Source: Streptomyces sp. NBC_00483 (lineage in GTDB: Bacteria; Actinomycetota; Actinomycetes; Streptomycetales; Streptomycetaceae). From it: a stretch of DNA of 64,000 nucleotides. Below the pieces are notes generated by a model. That model did no database searches, was not told the origin of the DNA, and saw only the letters and a program-made list of their open reading frames with translations. The stretch covers positions 9,796,001 to 9,860,000 of the forward strand of contig NZ_CP107880.1 in NCBI RefSeq assembly GCF_036013745.1, in the 5' to 3' direction. Both the position numbers and the translations under genes were made by a program. Position 1 is the first letter of the stretch; the number at the start of each line of letters is the position of its first letter. Below, one piece after another: positions 24,526 through 34,499 of the stretch.

Positions 24526-25467
24526 TCAGCAGGCAGCCGCGAGAAACTCCAGGAGAGCGGCGCTGACCGCGCCGGCCCGCTCCTGCTGGATCCAGTGCCC
24601 CGCCCCGTCGAGCACGACGCGCCCGCGCAGATCGGTCAGCACCTCTTCAAGACGGTCGGCGGGCATGAACTGGCCCACCGGGTCCGCGGATCCGGTGACG
24701 AACAGCGAGGGGCAGTCGATGGTGCGTCCGTCGAGGTGCTCCGTCAGCTCCCAGGTGTGGTCCATGTTCCGGTAGTAGTTGAGGCCGCCGGTGAACCCGG
24801 TGCGCTCGAACTCCGTTACGTAGTGGTCGAGTTCCTCCTCGCTCAGCCACGCAGGCGGTGGGAACTTCTCGTCCGGGCGCTCGGCCCACTCGGCCGACCA
24901 GATCTCTCGTGTCACCAGCGTCCTGCGCACGTTCTGCGCGAGGGCACGGTCGGCGACACCCGGCTCCTGGAACCACACGATGTAGAAGGCGTCACCGAGC
25001 CGTCGGTGCATGACGGGCACGGGCGCCACGGGGGAGCGCGGAGTCGCCGGCACACTCATCCCCACGACGCCCCGCACCCGCTCCGGGTGCGCCAGGGCCA
25101 TCTGCCACACCACCATCGCACCCCAGTCGTGCCCCACGAACACCGCGTCGTCCGCGCCCACGGCGTCGAGCAGCCCGACGAGGTCAGCGCAGATGGTGAG
25201 TGTGTCGTACGCGTCGACATCCGCGGGACGCGAACTCCCGCCGAACCCGCGCATGTCCGGGGCGAGCACCCGGTACCCCGCCGCGCCGAGCGCGAGCACC
25301 TGGTGGCGCCACGAGAAGGCCAGTTCCGGGAAGCCGTGACAGAGCACCACCAGCGGCTTGTCCGTATCGGCCGGGCCGTGCTCGAAGACGCGCAGCGAGA
25401 TCCCGTTCACATCGACCTGTCGCGCGCTCACGCCCTTCCACTCGGTCAGGGCTGTGGGGGCACTCAT
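24526..25467 (-). CDS. Alpha/beta hydrolase, epoxide-hydrolase-like
   Basis: 313 residues. The oxyanion motif HGFPE (about 44-48) and PDMRGFGGSSRP are followed by the nucleophile elbow GHDWGAMV with aspartate as nucleophile, as in epoxide hydrolases and haloalkane dehalogenases. A cap domain follows, with candidate epoxide-activating tyrosines (GLNYYRN), and the catalytic histidine lies in GAGHWIQQE. Epoxide hydrolase is favoured over dehalogenase because HGFPE and the cap tyrosines are kept. It is divergent from the MHS transporter, with strong TTGAA/TTCAA repeats between them. Confidence 0.88.
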   Translation of the reverse strand: MSAPTALTEWKGVSARQVDVNGISLRVFEHGPADTDKPLVVLCHGFPELAFSWRHQVLALGAAGYRVLAPDMRGFGGSSRPADVDAYDTLTICADLVGLLDAVGADDAVFVGHDWGAMVVWQMALAHPERVRGVVGMSVPATPRSPVAPVPVMHRRLGDAFYIVWFQEPGVADRALAQNVRRTLVTREIWSAEWAERPDEKFPPPAWLSEEELDHYVTEFERTGFTGGLNYYRNMDHTWELTEHLDGRTIDCPSLFVTGSADPVGQFMPADRLEEVLTDLRGRVVLDGAGHWIQQERAGAVSAALLEFLAAAC

Positions 25468-25502
25468 AGGGGCATCTCCTCGATCTCGGCACCGGGTGAC
25501 AA

Positions 25503-25560
25503 CTTGAACAGTGCCTGTTCAAGGGCGTGTTCAAGGTATTGAAGTTGACGTTGGGTTCAA
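25503..25560. promoter_or_regulatory. Operator cluster in the hydrolase/MHS divergent promoter
   Basis: Three elements are visible: a perfect 8-5-8 palindrome CTTGAACA-gtgcc-TGTTCAAG (25503-25523), TTCAA-ggta-TTGAA (25530-25543), and TTGACGTTGGGTTCAA (25545-25560). The last differs at two bases from the site at 29510-29525. They lie 36 bases from the hydrolase start and 68 bases from the MHS start. Confidence 0.65.
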
Positions 25561-25627
25561 ATATACAGGGGGCGGCCGCAGGGCCGCAGCGGTCGTGACA
25601 TGTTTGGACGACGGAGGAGCCCCGCAC

Positions 25628-27022
25628 GTGAATCCGCCCACCGCACAGCCCAGAAAAGGCGCCGAGCAGGCAGCCGCCGAGACAGCTCCGGCGCGCGCCT
25701 CGGGCAAGCTACTTGCCGCGGGACTCATCGGCAGTTCCATCGAGTGGTACGACTTCTTCCTCTACGGGACGGCCGCCGCGCTGGTCTTCCCGCAGGTCTT
25801 CTTCCCCGACTCGTCGGCGCTGACCGGCACCCTGCTGTCGTTCAGCACCTTCTGGGCGGGCTTCGTCGCCCGGCCGATCGGCGGTGTCGTCGCGGGACAC
25901 CTCGGCGACCGGCACGGCCGCAAGGCCATGGTCGTCCTCTCCATGGCGCTCATGGGCGCCTGTACCTTCCTGATCGGCTGCCTGCCGGGAGCCGGGGTCC
26001 TCGGCGGCGCCGCACCGCTGCTCCTGGTGCTGCTCCGCTTCGTGCAGGGCCTCGCCTGCGGCGCCCAGTGGGGCGGCATCGCGCTGCTGCTCACCGAGTC
26101 CGCGTCACCCAAACGCAAGGGGTACGCGGGCACCTTCGGGCAGATGGGCGTCTCGCTCGGTGTGTTCCTCGGCAATGGGGTCTTCCTGCTGGCCAGTACG
26201 GTCACCTCGGACGAGGCGTTCATGAGCTGGGGCTGGCGCATTCCCTTCCTGGTCAGCGCCGTGCTGCTGCCCGTCGTGATGTACGTGCAGAACAAGGTGG
26301 AGGACTCGCCGGAGTTCCGGCGGCTCTCCGAGGAGGCCGCAGCCAAGAGTTCCAAGGCGAAGGTGGCACGGGCGCCCGTCGTCGAGGTGCTCCGCACCAA
26401 GTGGCGCACCGTGCTGCTCGCGGCCGGACTCCTCGCCGGCACCAACTGCCTCTTCTACATCAGCATCGCGGGCGTCATCAGCTACGCCGCCGAGCACCTC
26501 GGCCTCGACAAGGACTCCATCCTCCTGGTCGCGATGCCGGTCACCGCGGTCGGCGCCCTGTTCGTGCTGTGGGCGGGATGGCTGTCCGACCGGGTCGGGC
26601 GGCGGCCCACAGTGCTCGTCGGGGCCGCCATCATCGTGCTGTGGGCGTTCCCCTACTTCTGGCTGGTCAACACCGCTTCGCTGCTGTGGCTCGGCGTCGC
26701 CGTGCTGATCGGCGGCTTCGGTCAGTCCCTGACGTACGGGCCGCTCGCCGCGTACATCGGTGAACTCTTCGAGCCGCGGGTGCGCTACTCCGGCGCCTCG
26801 CTCGCCTACCAGATCGCCGCCCTGACCATCAGCGGCGGCACCCCGCTCATCATGACCGCGATCATCGGCGGCACCGGCGGCACCACCTGGGTGTCCGTGT
26901 TCATCGCGGTGATGGGCCTGCTCACCTTCGGCTGCGCCTGGGTGCTGCGCGAGACCAACCCGCGCGAGGTGCGCGAGGACCCGACAGCGGTGCCGGGCGC
27001 CGCGGAAGGAGCGCGATCGTGA
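25628..27022 (+). CDS. MHS-family (ProP-like) metabolite:H+ symporter
   Basis: 464 residues with about 12 TM segments. The MHS opening GLIGSSIEWYDFFLYGTAAALVF (split as GSSIEWYDFF) and the loop GHLGDRHGRKAMVV are diagnostic of the metabolite:H+ symporter branch of MFS (alpha-ketoglutarate, citrate, shikimate, proline/betaine). GTG 25628 follows GGAGG by 10 bases. It overlaps the enoyl-CoA hydratase start as GTGA, so import and breakdown are coupled. The substrate is likely a carboxylic acid fed to the CoA-dependent enzymes downstream. Confidence 0.92.
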   Translation: MNPPTAQPRKGAEQAAAETAPARASGKLLAAGLIGSSIEWYDFFLYGTAAALVFPQVFFPDSSALTGTLLSFSTFWAGFVARPIGGVVAGHLGDRHGRKAMVVLSMALMGACTFLIGCLPGAGVLGGAAPLLLVLLRFVQGLACGAQWGGIALLLTESASPKRKGYAGTFGQMGVSLGVFLGNGVFLLASTVTSDEAFMSWGWRIPFLVSAVLLPVVMYVQNKVEDSPEFRRLSEEAAAKSSKAKVARAPVVEVLRTKWRTVLLAAGLLAGTNCLFYISIAGVISYAAEHLGLDKDSILLVAMPVTAVGALFVLWAGWLSDRVGRRPTVLVGAAIIVLWAFPYFWLVNTASLLWLGVAVLIGGFGQSLTYGPLAAYIGELFEPRVRYSGASLAYQIAALTISGGTPLIMTAIIGGTGGTTWVSVFIAVMGLLTFGCAWVLRETNPREVREDPTAVPGAAEGARS

Positions 27023-27822
27023 CGACGAGCGAGAAGGACCTGGCGTACGCCGAGCGGCGCGGCGCCGTGACCGTGGTGACACTCAACCGCCCCGACCGGC
27101 TCAACGCCTGGACCAACGAGCTGGAGGACCGCTACTTCGCGCTCCTCGACGAGGCGGAGGCCGACCCCGAGGTGCGCGCGGTCGTCGTGACCGGGGCGGG
27201 CCGCGGGTTCTGCGCGGGCGCCGATATGGCCGAGCTGGAGCGGATCGGCTCCGCCGACGCGGCGAGCGAGGAACGACCGAAGAGGGAGCGGCCCCGCTGG
27301 TTCCCGCTGAGCCTGCGCAAGCCGCTGATCGGCGCGATCAACGGGGCGGCGGCGGGGCTCGGCCTCGTCGAGGCCCTGTACTGCGACATCCGGTTCAGTA
27401 CACCGGACGCCAAGTTCACCACGTCGTTCGCGCGCCGCGGGCTGATCGCCGAGTACGGGATCGCGTGGCTGCTGCCCCGCATCGTCGGGCCGGCGCGCGC
27501 GGCGGACCTGCTGTTCTCGGGGCGGGTCGTGCGCGGCACGGAGGCGTACGAGATGGGGCTCGTCAACCGGGTCGTCGAGCGGGACGCGCTCCTCGACGAG
27601 GCGGTCGGCTACGCCACGGAGCTGGCGACCTGGTCGTCGCCGACGTCGATGAGTGTGATGAAGCAGCAGCTCAGCGAGGCGTTCGACACGGACTTCGAGG
27701 GGGCGGCGAAGCGGGCCGAGGCGCTCATGGAGGAGTCGTTCGGGCGGGCCGATGCGGCGGAGGGTGTGCGGAGTTATTTGGAGGGGCGGGAGCCGGCGTT
27801 CAGGCCACTGGGGCCGGTCTGA
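27019..27822 (+). CDS. Enoyl-CoA hydratase/isomerase (crotonase family)
   Basis: 267 residues. The oxyanion-hole segment GRGFCAGADMAEL (about 61-73) and the second, INGAAAGLGLVEALYCDIRF, are present, as is RRGLIAEYGIAWLLPRIVG with the glutamate equivalent to a hydratase acid/base. The rest (FSGRVVRGTEAYEMGLVNRVV) is canonical crotonase. It would hydrate or isomerise an enoyl-CoA made by an acyl-CoA dehydrogenase. The GTG overlaps the transporter stop. A 142-base gap with a repeat then precedes the ligase gene. Confidence 0.93.
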   Translation: MTTSEKDLAYAERRGAVTVVTLNRPDRLNAWTNELEDRYFALLDEAEADPEVRAVVVTGAGRGFCAGADMAELERIGSADAASEERPKRERPRWFPLSLRKPLIGAINGAAAGLGLVEALYCDIRFSTPDAKFTTSFARRGLIAEYGIAWLLPRIVGPARAADLLFSGRVVRGTEAYEMGLVNRVVERDALLDEAVGYATELATWSSPTSMSVMKQQLSEAFDTDFEGAAKRAEALMEESFGRADAAEGVRSYLEGREPAFRPLGPV

Positions 27823-27850
27823 GTGCTGTTGCGGTCACCCCGGCGCGGGG

Positions 27851-27900
27851 TCGCGGGGCTCTGCCCCGGGCCCCGCGCCTCAATCGCCGGCGGGGCTTGA
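27851..27900. repeat. Dispersed GC-rich intergenic repeat typical of Streptomyces
   Basis: The block GCGGGGCTCTGCCCCGGGCC ... CGCCGGCGGGGCTTGA resembles the short GC-rich element that recurs between genes in many Streptomyces genomes. It contains GGGGCTctGCCCC, which can fold, and may act as a terminator after the hydratase gene. Recognition is from memory of the element, not from a search. Confidence 0.55.
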
Positions 27901-27964
27901 TATGCCCGCTTGATGTGCCGACGATCCGGTCCCGAAGTTTTGAACTACATACGGAAGGTTCCGC

Positions 27965-29470
27965 ATGCCCAACGCCTCCGCACCCGTCTGGGCCCACGCG
28001 GCCGTCGCCCCGGACCGGATCGCGTTGCGCGGTTCGACGGTGGCTACTTGGACGTACGGTCAACTGCGTGAACGTGCCGCTGCCGTAAGGGAGTTGCTGG
28101 ACGCGCACCACGTCGGGCCCGGTGACCGGGTGCTGCTCGTCGCGCCGTCCGTGCCCGAGTTCGCCATGGCGTACTACGGGATCCTCGGCGCGGGCGCCAT
28201 CGCGGTCACCGCCAACACCATGGCCACCGAGCGCGAGTTGACGTACATGGCGCGGGATGCGGACGTGCGGCTCGTCCTGGCGTGGACCGCGCTCGCCCCG
28301 GCTGCCCGGCGCACGGCCGATGAACTCGGGGTGCCGTTCCGGGAGATGGGCGAAGGGCTCGCAGGCATCGCGCATGCCTCCGCCACGCCCGAGCCGCACC
28401 CCGTCGACGTCCATGACACCGCCGCCCTCCTCTACACCTCCGGCACCACGGGCAAGCCCAAGGGGGCCCAGCTCACCCACGGCAATCTCGCATCGTGCGC
28501 CGCCATCTTCTGCGACATTCACGCCATCGGCGCCGACGACCGCGCCGTCACGGGGCTTCCGCTCTTCCATGTGTTCGGGCAGGCCTGCGTGATGGGGACG
28601 ACGATGCGTGCGGGTGGCTCGCTCACCCTGCTCGAGCGGTTCGATGCCGGTTCGATGATGGCGCTCATCCGGCGGGACCGGCCCACCTTCATCGCGGGCG
28701 TGCCGACCATGTGGAACGCCCTGCTGCGGGCCACCGACGAGGCGGGAGCCGACTTCGCGGGCCTGCGTCTCGCCTCCTCCGGCGGGGCCTCCCTGCCCGT
28801 CGAGGTCATGCGGGCCTTCGAGAAGCGGTTCGGGTGCACCATCGTCGAGGGGTACGGCCTCACCGAGACCACGGGCGCCGCCACCTGCCATCTCGCGGGA
28901 GAACCGGCCAGGCCTGGGACCGTGGGGCGCGCGCTGCCGGGCTGCGCGGTCGCCGTCCGCGACGACGAGGGAGCCGAGCTGCCGCAGGGGGAGGTGGGCG
29001 AGGTGCACATCAAGGGGCCCGTCGTGATGAAGGGGTACTGGAACCGGCCCGACGCGACCGGGGAGGCCCTCGACGCCGACGGCTGGCTGCGCACCGGCGA
29101 CCTCGGCTCCCTCGACGCCGAAGGCGATCTGCGCATCGTCGACCGCAAGAAGGACCTCGTCATCCGCGGCGGCTACAACGTGTACCCGCGCGAGGTCGAG
29201 GAGGTGCTGTACGAGCACCCCGACATCGTCGAGGCCGCCGTCATCGGCGTGCCCGACCCGCACTACGGCGAGGAGGTCGCGGCCGTCGTCGCCCTGCGCC
29301 CAGGCGCCGCGCTCGACATACAGACGTTGCGGGCCTGGGCCAAGGAGCGGCTGTCCGCCTACAAGGTTCCCCATCTGCTCGCCGTGGTCGACGAGTTGCC
29401 GAAGGGCGCCACCGGCAAAATTCTCAAGCGTGCCATTGACCCGGCTGTCATCACCGGGGGCCGGGTGTGA
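27965..29470 (+). CDS. Acyl-CoA ligase (FadD-like, ANL superfamily)
   Basis: 501 residues. The AMP/P-loop motif A3 is LLYTSGTTGKPKGAQLTHG (about 155-173). The A5 motif is EGYGLTETTG, A7 is GWLRTGDLG, and A8 follows as DRKKDLVIRGGYNVYPREVE. The catalytic lysine near the C-terminus lies in ATGKILKR. It activates a carboxylate (medium/long-chain or aromatic) to its CoA ester via the acyl-adenylate. GGAAGG lies 6 bases before the ATG. It is followed by the SDR/HAD/ACAD operon and is probably part of the same pathway. Confidence 0.93.
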   Translation: MPNASAPVWAHAAVAPDRIALRGSTVATWTYGQLRERAAAVRELLDAHHVGPGDRVLLVAPSVPEFAMAYYGILGAGAIAVTANTMATERELTYMARDADVRLVLAWTALAPAARRTADELGVPFREMGEGLAGIAHASATPEPHPVDVHDTAALLYTSGTTGKPKGAQLTHGNLASCAAIFCDIHAIGADDRAVTGLPLFHVFGQACVMGTTMRAGGSLTLLERFDAGSMMALIRRDRPTFIAGVPTMWNALLRATDEAGADFAGLRLASSGGASLPVEVMRAFEKRFGCTIVEGYGLTETTGAATCHLAGEPARPGTVGRALPGCAVAVRDDEGAELPQGEVGEVHIKGPVVMKGYWNRPDATGEALDADGWLRTGDLGSLDAEGDLRIVDRKKDLVIRGGYNVYPREVEEVLYEHPDIVEAAVIGVPDPHYGEEVAAVVALRPGAALDIQTLRAWAKERLSAYKVPHLLAVVDELPKGATGKILKRAIDPAVITGGRV

Positions 29471-29509
29471 CATCGCCGACCTCCTCGGCACTCCAGGAAT
29501 CTCTAGAAC

Positions 29510-29525
29510 TTGACGTCGGATTCAA
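29510..29525. promoter_or_regulatory. Operator-like site TTGACGTCGGATTCAA before the SDR-HAD-ACAD operon
   Basis: It differs at only two positions from the motif at 25545-25560. It is embedded in the slightly longer inverted repeat ACTTGA-N8-TCAAGT. It lies 57 bases before the SDR start, in the right place to cover a promoter. Sharing of the motif suggests one regulator for both operons. Confidence 0.6.
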
Positions 29526-29582
29526 GTACGGTGAGTGCCACGCACCGGGTGGGACGAAGGAAGCGAAGGAGCGGACAGCGGG

Positions 29583-30395
29583 ATGTTGATCAACGACAAG
29601 GTCGCGATCGTGACGGGAGCCGCCGGAGGCATCGGTGCCGCCGTCGCCCAGCGCCTCCTGGAGGCCGGCGTCCGAGGTGTGCTGCTCACCGACCTCGACG
29701 CGGCCCGCCTGGACGAGACCGTGCGGCGGCTCGCCGAGAGCCATGGGGAGCGCGTCGCGGGCCGGGCGGGGGACGCCGGTGACACCGAGCACCTGCGCGG
29801 CCTCATCGCGGCGGCGGAGGAGGGCTTCGGACCCGTCGACCTGTACTTCGCCAATGCCGGGATCAGTGGCGCGGCGGGCCTCGAGGCGAGCGAGGACGAG
29901 TGGAGCCGCGCACTCGACATCAACGTGATGGCGCACGTGCGCGCCGCGAAGCTGCTCGTGCCGGGCTGGGTGGAGCGCGGCGAGGGCTACTTCTTCAGCA
30001 CCGCGTCGGCGGCGGGCCTGCTCACGCAGATCGGCTCGGCGACGTACGCGGTCAGCAAGCACGCCGCGGTTGCCTTCTCCGAGTGGCTCTCGGTCACGTA
30101 CGGGGACGAGGGGGTGCGCGTGAGCTGCCTGTGCCCGCAGGGCGTCGAGACCGAGCTGCTCATGGCGGGCACCCGCTCCTCCGACCCCACCGAGCAGGCC
30201 GCGGCCCGCGCCGTGCTGGACGCCGGGAACCTGCTCAAGCCGCTCGACGTGGCCGACGAGGTGGTGGCGGCCGTCGGTGACGAGCGCTTCCTCGTGCTGC
30301 CGCACCAGCAGGTGCTCGACTTCTACCGCCACAAGGGCAGCGATTACGACCGGTGGCTGCGCGGAATGCGCCGCTACCAGAAGTCCGTGCGATGA
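29583..30395 (+). CDS. Short-chain dehydrogenase/reductase
   Basis: 270 residues, classical SDR. TGAAGGIG (residues 11-18) binds the dinucleotide, NAGI follows, the catalytic Ser is in STASAAG, and the YAVSK Tyr-Lys pair is present. Asp after beta-2 (LTDLDAARL) favours NAD(H). The long C-terminal stretch (from about residue 200) recalls SDRs acting on lipid-like alcohols. It starts an ATGA-linked operon with the HAD gene. There is no insertion typical of mycofactocin-dependent SDRs that I can recognise. Confidence 0.92.
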   Translation: MLINDKVAIVTGAAGGIGAAVAQRLLEAGVRGVLLTDLDAARLDETVRRLAESHGERVAGRAGDAGDTEHLRGLIAAAEEGFGPVDLYFANAGISGAAGLEASEDEWSRALDINVMAHVRAAKLLVPGWVERGEGYFFSTASAAGLLTQIGSATYAVSKHAAVAFSEWLSVTYGDEGVRVSCLCPQGVETELLMAGTRSSDPTEQAAARAVLDAGNLLKPLDVADEVVAAVGDERFLVLPHQQVLDFYRHKGSDYDRWLRGMRRYQKSVR

Positions 30396-31021
30396 CCGCA
30401 CGCAGCGCCGTCCTCTTCGACTTCGGCGGCGTCCTCACCACGAGCCTCGCCGAGGGCTTCGAGGAGCTGGGGCGCGAACTCACCGGTGATCCCGGCCTGT
30501 TGCGCCGACTCCTGACGCAGGACAAGGAGAGCAGCGCGCTGCTCGTGGCGCACGAGAAGGGGCTCATCGGGCAGCGGGAGTTCGAGGACGGCCTCGCGGC
30601 GCGGCTGCGGACCCAGGGCGCCGTCATCGAGGGGCCCGGACTTGTGGACCGCATGATGGGCGGGTTGAAACCCGACGAGGAGATGGTCGCGCTCGTCGCG
30701 AAGGTGCGCGCGCACGGACTCCGCGTCGGCCTGCTCTCCAACTCCCTCGGCGACAACTGCTACGCGGGCTTCGACCTGCCCGCGCTGTTCGACGCCGTCA
30801 CCATCTCCGGCGAGATCGGCGTCCGCAAACCCTCGCGGCGCGCCTACGCCATCGCCTGCGAACGCCTCGGCGTCGCACCCGAACAGACCGTCATGGTCGA
30901 CGACCTGGAACAGAACATCACCGGCGCCGCACGCATCGGCATCGCAGGCATCGTGCACCGCGACGCCGCGACCACGAGCGCCGAGCTGGGCCGCCTGCTG
31001 GGGCCTTCGGGCCGCATGTGA
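30392..31021 (+). CDS. HAD-family phosphatase (ACAD10/soluble-epoxide-hydrolase N-domain type)
   Basis: 209 residues. The nucleophile motif is DFGGVLT (about 10-16), motif II is LLSNS, motif III is the lysine in GVRKPSRRAYA, and motif IV is VMVDDLEQN. The subfamily pattern (FGGVLT, SNSLGDN, VDDLEQN) matches the HAD domains fused to ACAD10 and to soluble epoxide hydrolase in animals. Here it is a free protein between an SDR and an ACAD10/11-like enzyme. Note DFGG rather than DxD, so the second aspartate (acid/base) is absent, as in that HAD subgroup. It would dephosphorylate a small organic phosphate. Confidence 0.88.
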   Translation: MTARSAVLFDFGGVLTTSLAEGFEELGRELTGDPGLLRRLLTQDKESSALLVAHEKGLIGQREFEDGLAARLRTQGAVIEGPGLVDRMMGGLKPDEEMVALVAKVRAHGLRVGLLSNSLGDNCYAGFDLPALFDAVTISGEIGVRKPSRRAYAIACERLGVAPEQTVMVDDLEQNITGAARIGIAGIVHRDAATTSAELGRLLGPSGRM

Positions 31022-31053
31022 CACCGTAAGAAAAGACTTGGGAGGAACCACTC

Positions 31054-32270
<1,217 letters not shown>

Positions 32271-32274
<4 letters not shown>

Positions 32275-33032
32275 CCTCTCCGGAGGCCTCTTTGCACGGA
32301 CGGGTCGCGCTCGTCACCGGCGCGTCGCGAGGCATCGGCCTCGCGGCGGCCGGCGCCCTGCGCGACCGCGGCGCCCGCGTCGTGGTGACCTCGCGCGACG
32401 AGGAGCGTGCCAAGGACGCGGCCCGTCAACTCGGCGACAATGTCGAGGGGTTCGGGGCGCACGCCACCGACGAGGACGCCGCGCGCGCCTGTGTCGAGCA
32501 CGTCGTGGAGACGTACGGCCGCCTCGACATCCTCGTCAACAACGCCGGTACGAACCCGGCGTACGGTCCGATCGTCGACCAGGACCACGCGCGCTTCGCC
32601 AAGACCATGGACGTCAATCTGTGGGCGCCGATCCTGTGGACGTCGCTCGCGGTGAAGGCGTGGATGGGCGAACACGGCGGCGCCGTCGTCAACACGGCCT
32701 CGATCGGGGGACTTTCGGTCGCCAAGGACGTCGGGATCTACCACGTCTCGAAGGCCGCCCTGATCCACCTCACCAAGCACCTCGCCCTCGAACTCGGCCC
32801 CAAGGTACGGGTGAACGCCATCGCCCCCGGCATCGTGCGCACCCGCCTCGCCGAGGCGCTCTGGCAGGACAACGAGGAGGCCGTCGCGGGCGCGACACCG
32901 CTCGGCCGGATCGGCGAACCCGAGGACATCGGCGAGGCCGTCGCCTTCCTCGCCGGTGAGGGCGCCCGCTGGATCACCGGCGAGACCCTCGTTGTCGACG
33001 GCGGCCAACTGGTCGGATCCGGCCCGCTGTAA
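32271..33032 (+). CDS. Short-chain dehydrogenase/reductase (FabG-like)
   Basis: 253 residues. TGASRGIG (about 16-23), [10 protein letters not shown], a catalytic Ser in NTASIGG, and YHVSK are present. The C-terminal [15 protein letters not shown] is the FabG-type ending. Arg after beta-2 (VTSRDEER) favours NADP(H). It is the last gene of the SDR-HAD-ACAD-SDR operon and would oxidise or reduce a 3-hydroxyacyl-type intermediate. It is translationally coupled to the dehydrogenase. Confidence 0.92.
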
Positions 33033-33086
33033 AGGCGTGATGGATGGGGGTGGTCCTCCAGGTGAAGCGTGCGCGAGGATGGAGGC

Positions 33087-33437
33087 ATGACCGCGGCCCA
33101 GCGCGCCATGACCGAGCTCGGGACATGGCCCACCCTGGTAAGTGGCCCGCCCCGGTGCTCGGTTGGGCACGCGTTTCGAGCGGCGGGCCACGACCTTGTG
33201 CACTTCCACGCCGACGACTGCGCCGATCTGTACCTGACGTCGCCGGTCGTGCAGCGACTGCTGCCCCAACTGCGACACAACAGTGCGATCAGGGTGCAAC
33301 CGGGAGCCTCCTGGATTACCGTGCTTCTCGAATGCGACACGGATGTGCAGCTGTTGCTGAGCCTGGTGAGCGTCGCTCTGAAGGAACACGATGCGCACGC
33401 CTGCCCCTCACCTCCGTGTGACTGGGAGCGCGGTTAG
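33087..33437 (+). CDS. Small luciferase-domain-like protein (DUF5519 type)
   Basis: 116 residues. The pattern TWPTLVSGPPRCSVGHAFRAAGHDLVHFHADDCADLYLT resembles the 'luciferase' domain family found as small actinobacterial proteins (quoted in parts: DLVHFH, ADLYLT). The C-terminal half (IRVQPGASWITVLLECDTDVQLLLSLVSVAL) fits the same alpha+beta layout. No enzyme activity is known for this group. GAGG lies 8 bases before ATG 33087. It is separated by 54 bases from the SDR stop. Confidence 0.6.
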   Translation: MTAAQRAMTELGTWPTLVSGPPRCSVGHAFRAAGHDLVHFHADDCADLYLTSPVVQRLLPQLRHNSAIRVQPGASWITVLLECDTDVQLLLSLVSVALKEHDAHACPSPPCDWERG

Positions 33438-33464
33438 CGGCTGACAGCGAGAGGCGAGCACTCG

Positions 33465-34043
33465 ATGCGCAAAATCGTTTTCATGATGGGCGTGTCCCTC
33501 GACGGCTACATGGAGGGCCCCGACCGCGAGATCGGCTGGCACCGGGTCGACGAGGAACTGCACCAGCACATGAACGACGTGTGCCGCACCTTCGGCGGCA
33601 TCCTCAGCGGACGCGTCACGCACGAGCTGATGGCCGAGTACTGGCCCACGGCGGACAAGGACCCCGAGGCCTCGCCGGCCACCGTCGACTTCGCGGGTGT
33701 CTGGCGCGAGGTGCCGAAGATCGTGTTCTCCCGGACGCTGAAGCCCGGGCCCGCGGAGTGGCACACCACCGTCATGCCGGAAGTGGTGCCCGAGGCGATC
33801 CGCGCCCTCAAGGAACAGCCCGGTGGCGACCTGGTCATCGACGGGGCGAACCTGGCGACGACGTTCCTGGAGCACGACCTGGTGGACGAGTTCCGGGTCT
33901 ACGTCCATCCGGTCCTGGTCGGCGCGGGCACCCCGATGTTCCACCCCGGCAAGACCCTCACCGAGCGCCCGCTGCGCCTCGCGGAGACGCACACGTTCGG
34001 GAACGGTGTCGTCCTGCTGCGGCACGAGCGCGACCGGGACTGA
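33465..34043 (+). CDS. Dihydrofolate reductase-like (RibD C-terminal) protein
   Basis: 192 residues. MRKIVFMMGVSLDGYMEGPD is the typical opening. GGILSGRVTHELMAEYW follows, then LKEQPGGDLVIDGANLATTFLEHDLVDEFRVYVHPVLVGAG with the RibD_C signature, and a final RLAETHTFGNGVVLLRHE strand. These proteins reduce pterin- or riboflavin-like or unknown substrates with NADPH; many are uncharacterised. It stands alone 27 bases after the previous gene and may share its transcript. Confidence 0.9.
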   Translation: MRKIVFMMGVSLDGYMEGPDREIGWHRVDEELHQHMNDVCRTFGGILSGRVTHELMAEYWPTADKDPEASPATVDFAGVWREVPKIVFSRTLKPGPAEWHTTVMPEVVPEAIRALKEQPGGDLVIDGANLATTFLEHDLVDEFRVYVHPVLVGAGTPMFHPGKTLTERPLRLAETHTFGNGVVLLRHERDRD

Positions 34044-34114
34044 GAGCCTCTGAGCGATATCGCCGTGGGCGAAGTGCCGGGCGAGGCCGTCACGGGCGCT
34101 CGTACGGTGGGCCG

Positions 34115-34492
34115 ATGAGCATCCAGGAGAGCCGCCGCCCCCGTCCCGCTCCGGCCCAGGAATCCGCCCCGGCCCAGGAGCCGCTGTGGCGCCATGTCGT
34201 CGGCGGGGTGCTGCGGCGGCGCAGGCGGGCGCAGGGGCGGACGCTGCAGGACGTGGCGGACGTCGCCGGGATCTCGATGCCCTACCTGTCGGAGATCGAG
34301 CGTGGCCGCAAGGAGGCCTCGTCGGAGATGCTGGCAGCCGTGGCAGGTGCGCTCGGGCTCGGGCTCGTCGACGTACTCGTCCTCGCGCAGGGGGAGTTGG
34401 CGCAGGCGGTGCGGCCGGTCCGGCTGGTCTCCACGACCGGTGTGACCACATCAGGCCAGGGCTCGCGGGGCACCGTCTGCCTCGCCGCCTGA
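34115..34492 (+). CDS. XRE-family HTH regulator
   Basis: 125 residues. After 24 Pro/Ala-rich residues, the HTH runs VVGGVLRRRRRAQGRTLQDVADVAGISMPYLSEIERGRKEASSEMLAAVAGALGL, a textbook Cro/C1 domain. The remaining 40 residues (from LVDVLVLAQGELAQAV) show no sensor fold. It recalls the ClgR/PopR class of XRE activators of clp protease genes, which share SxPYLSEIERGRKEASSE. That is a suggestion from the HTH pattern only, since ClgR is not normally in this setting. Confidence 0.85.
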   Translation: MSIQESRRPRPAPAQESAPAQEPLWRHVVGGVLRRRRRAQGRTLQDVADVAGISMPYLSEIERGRKEASSEMLAAVAGALGLGLVDVLVLAQGELAQAVRPVRLVSTTGVTTSGQGSRGTVCLAA

Positions 34493-34499
34493 GCCGGGA

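Noticed and set aside
29583..30395. The SDR as a mycofactocin-dependent dehydrogenase
   Set aside because: I see no insertion after the Rossmann core typical of that subfamily, and it is 26 kb from the mft genes.
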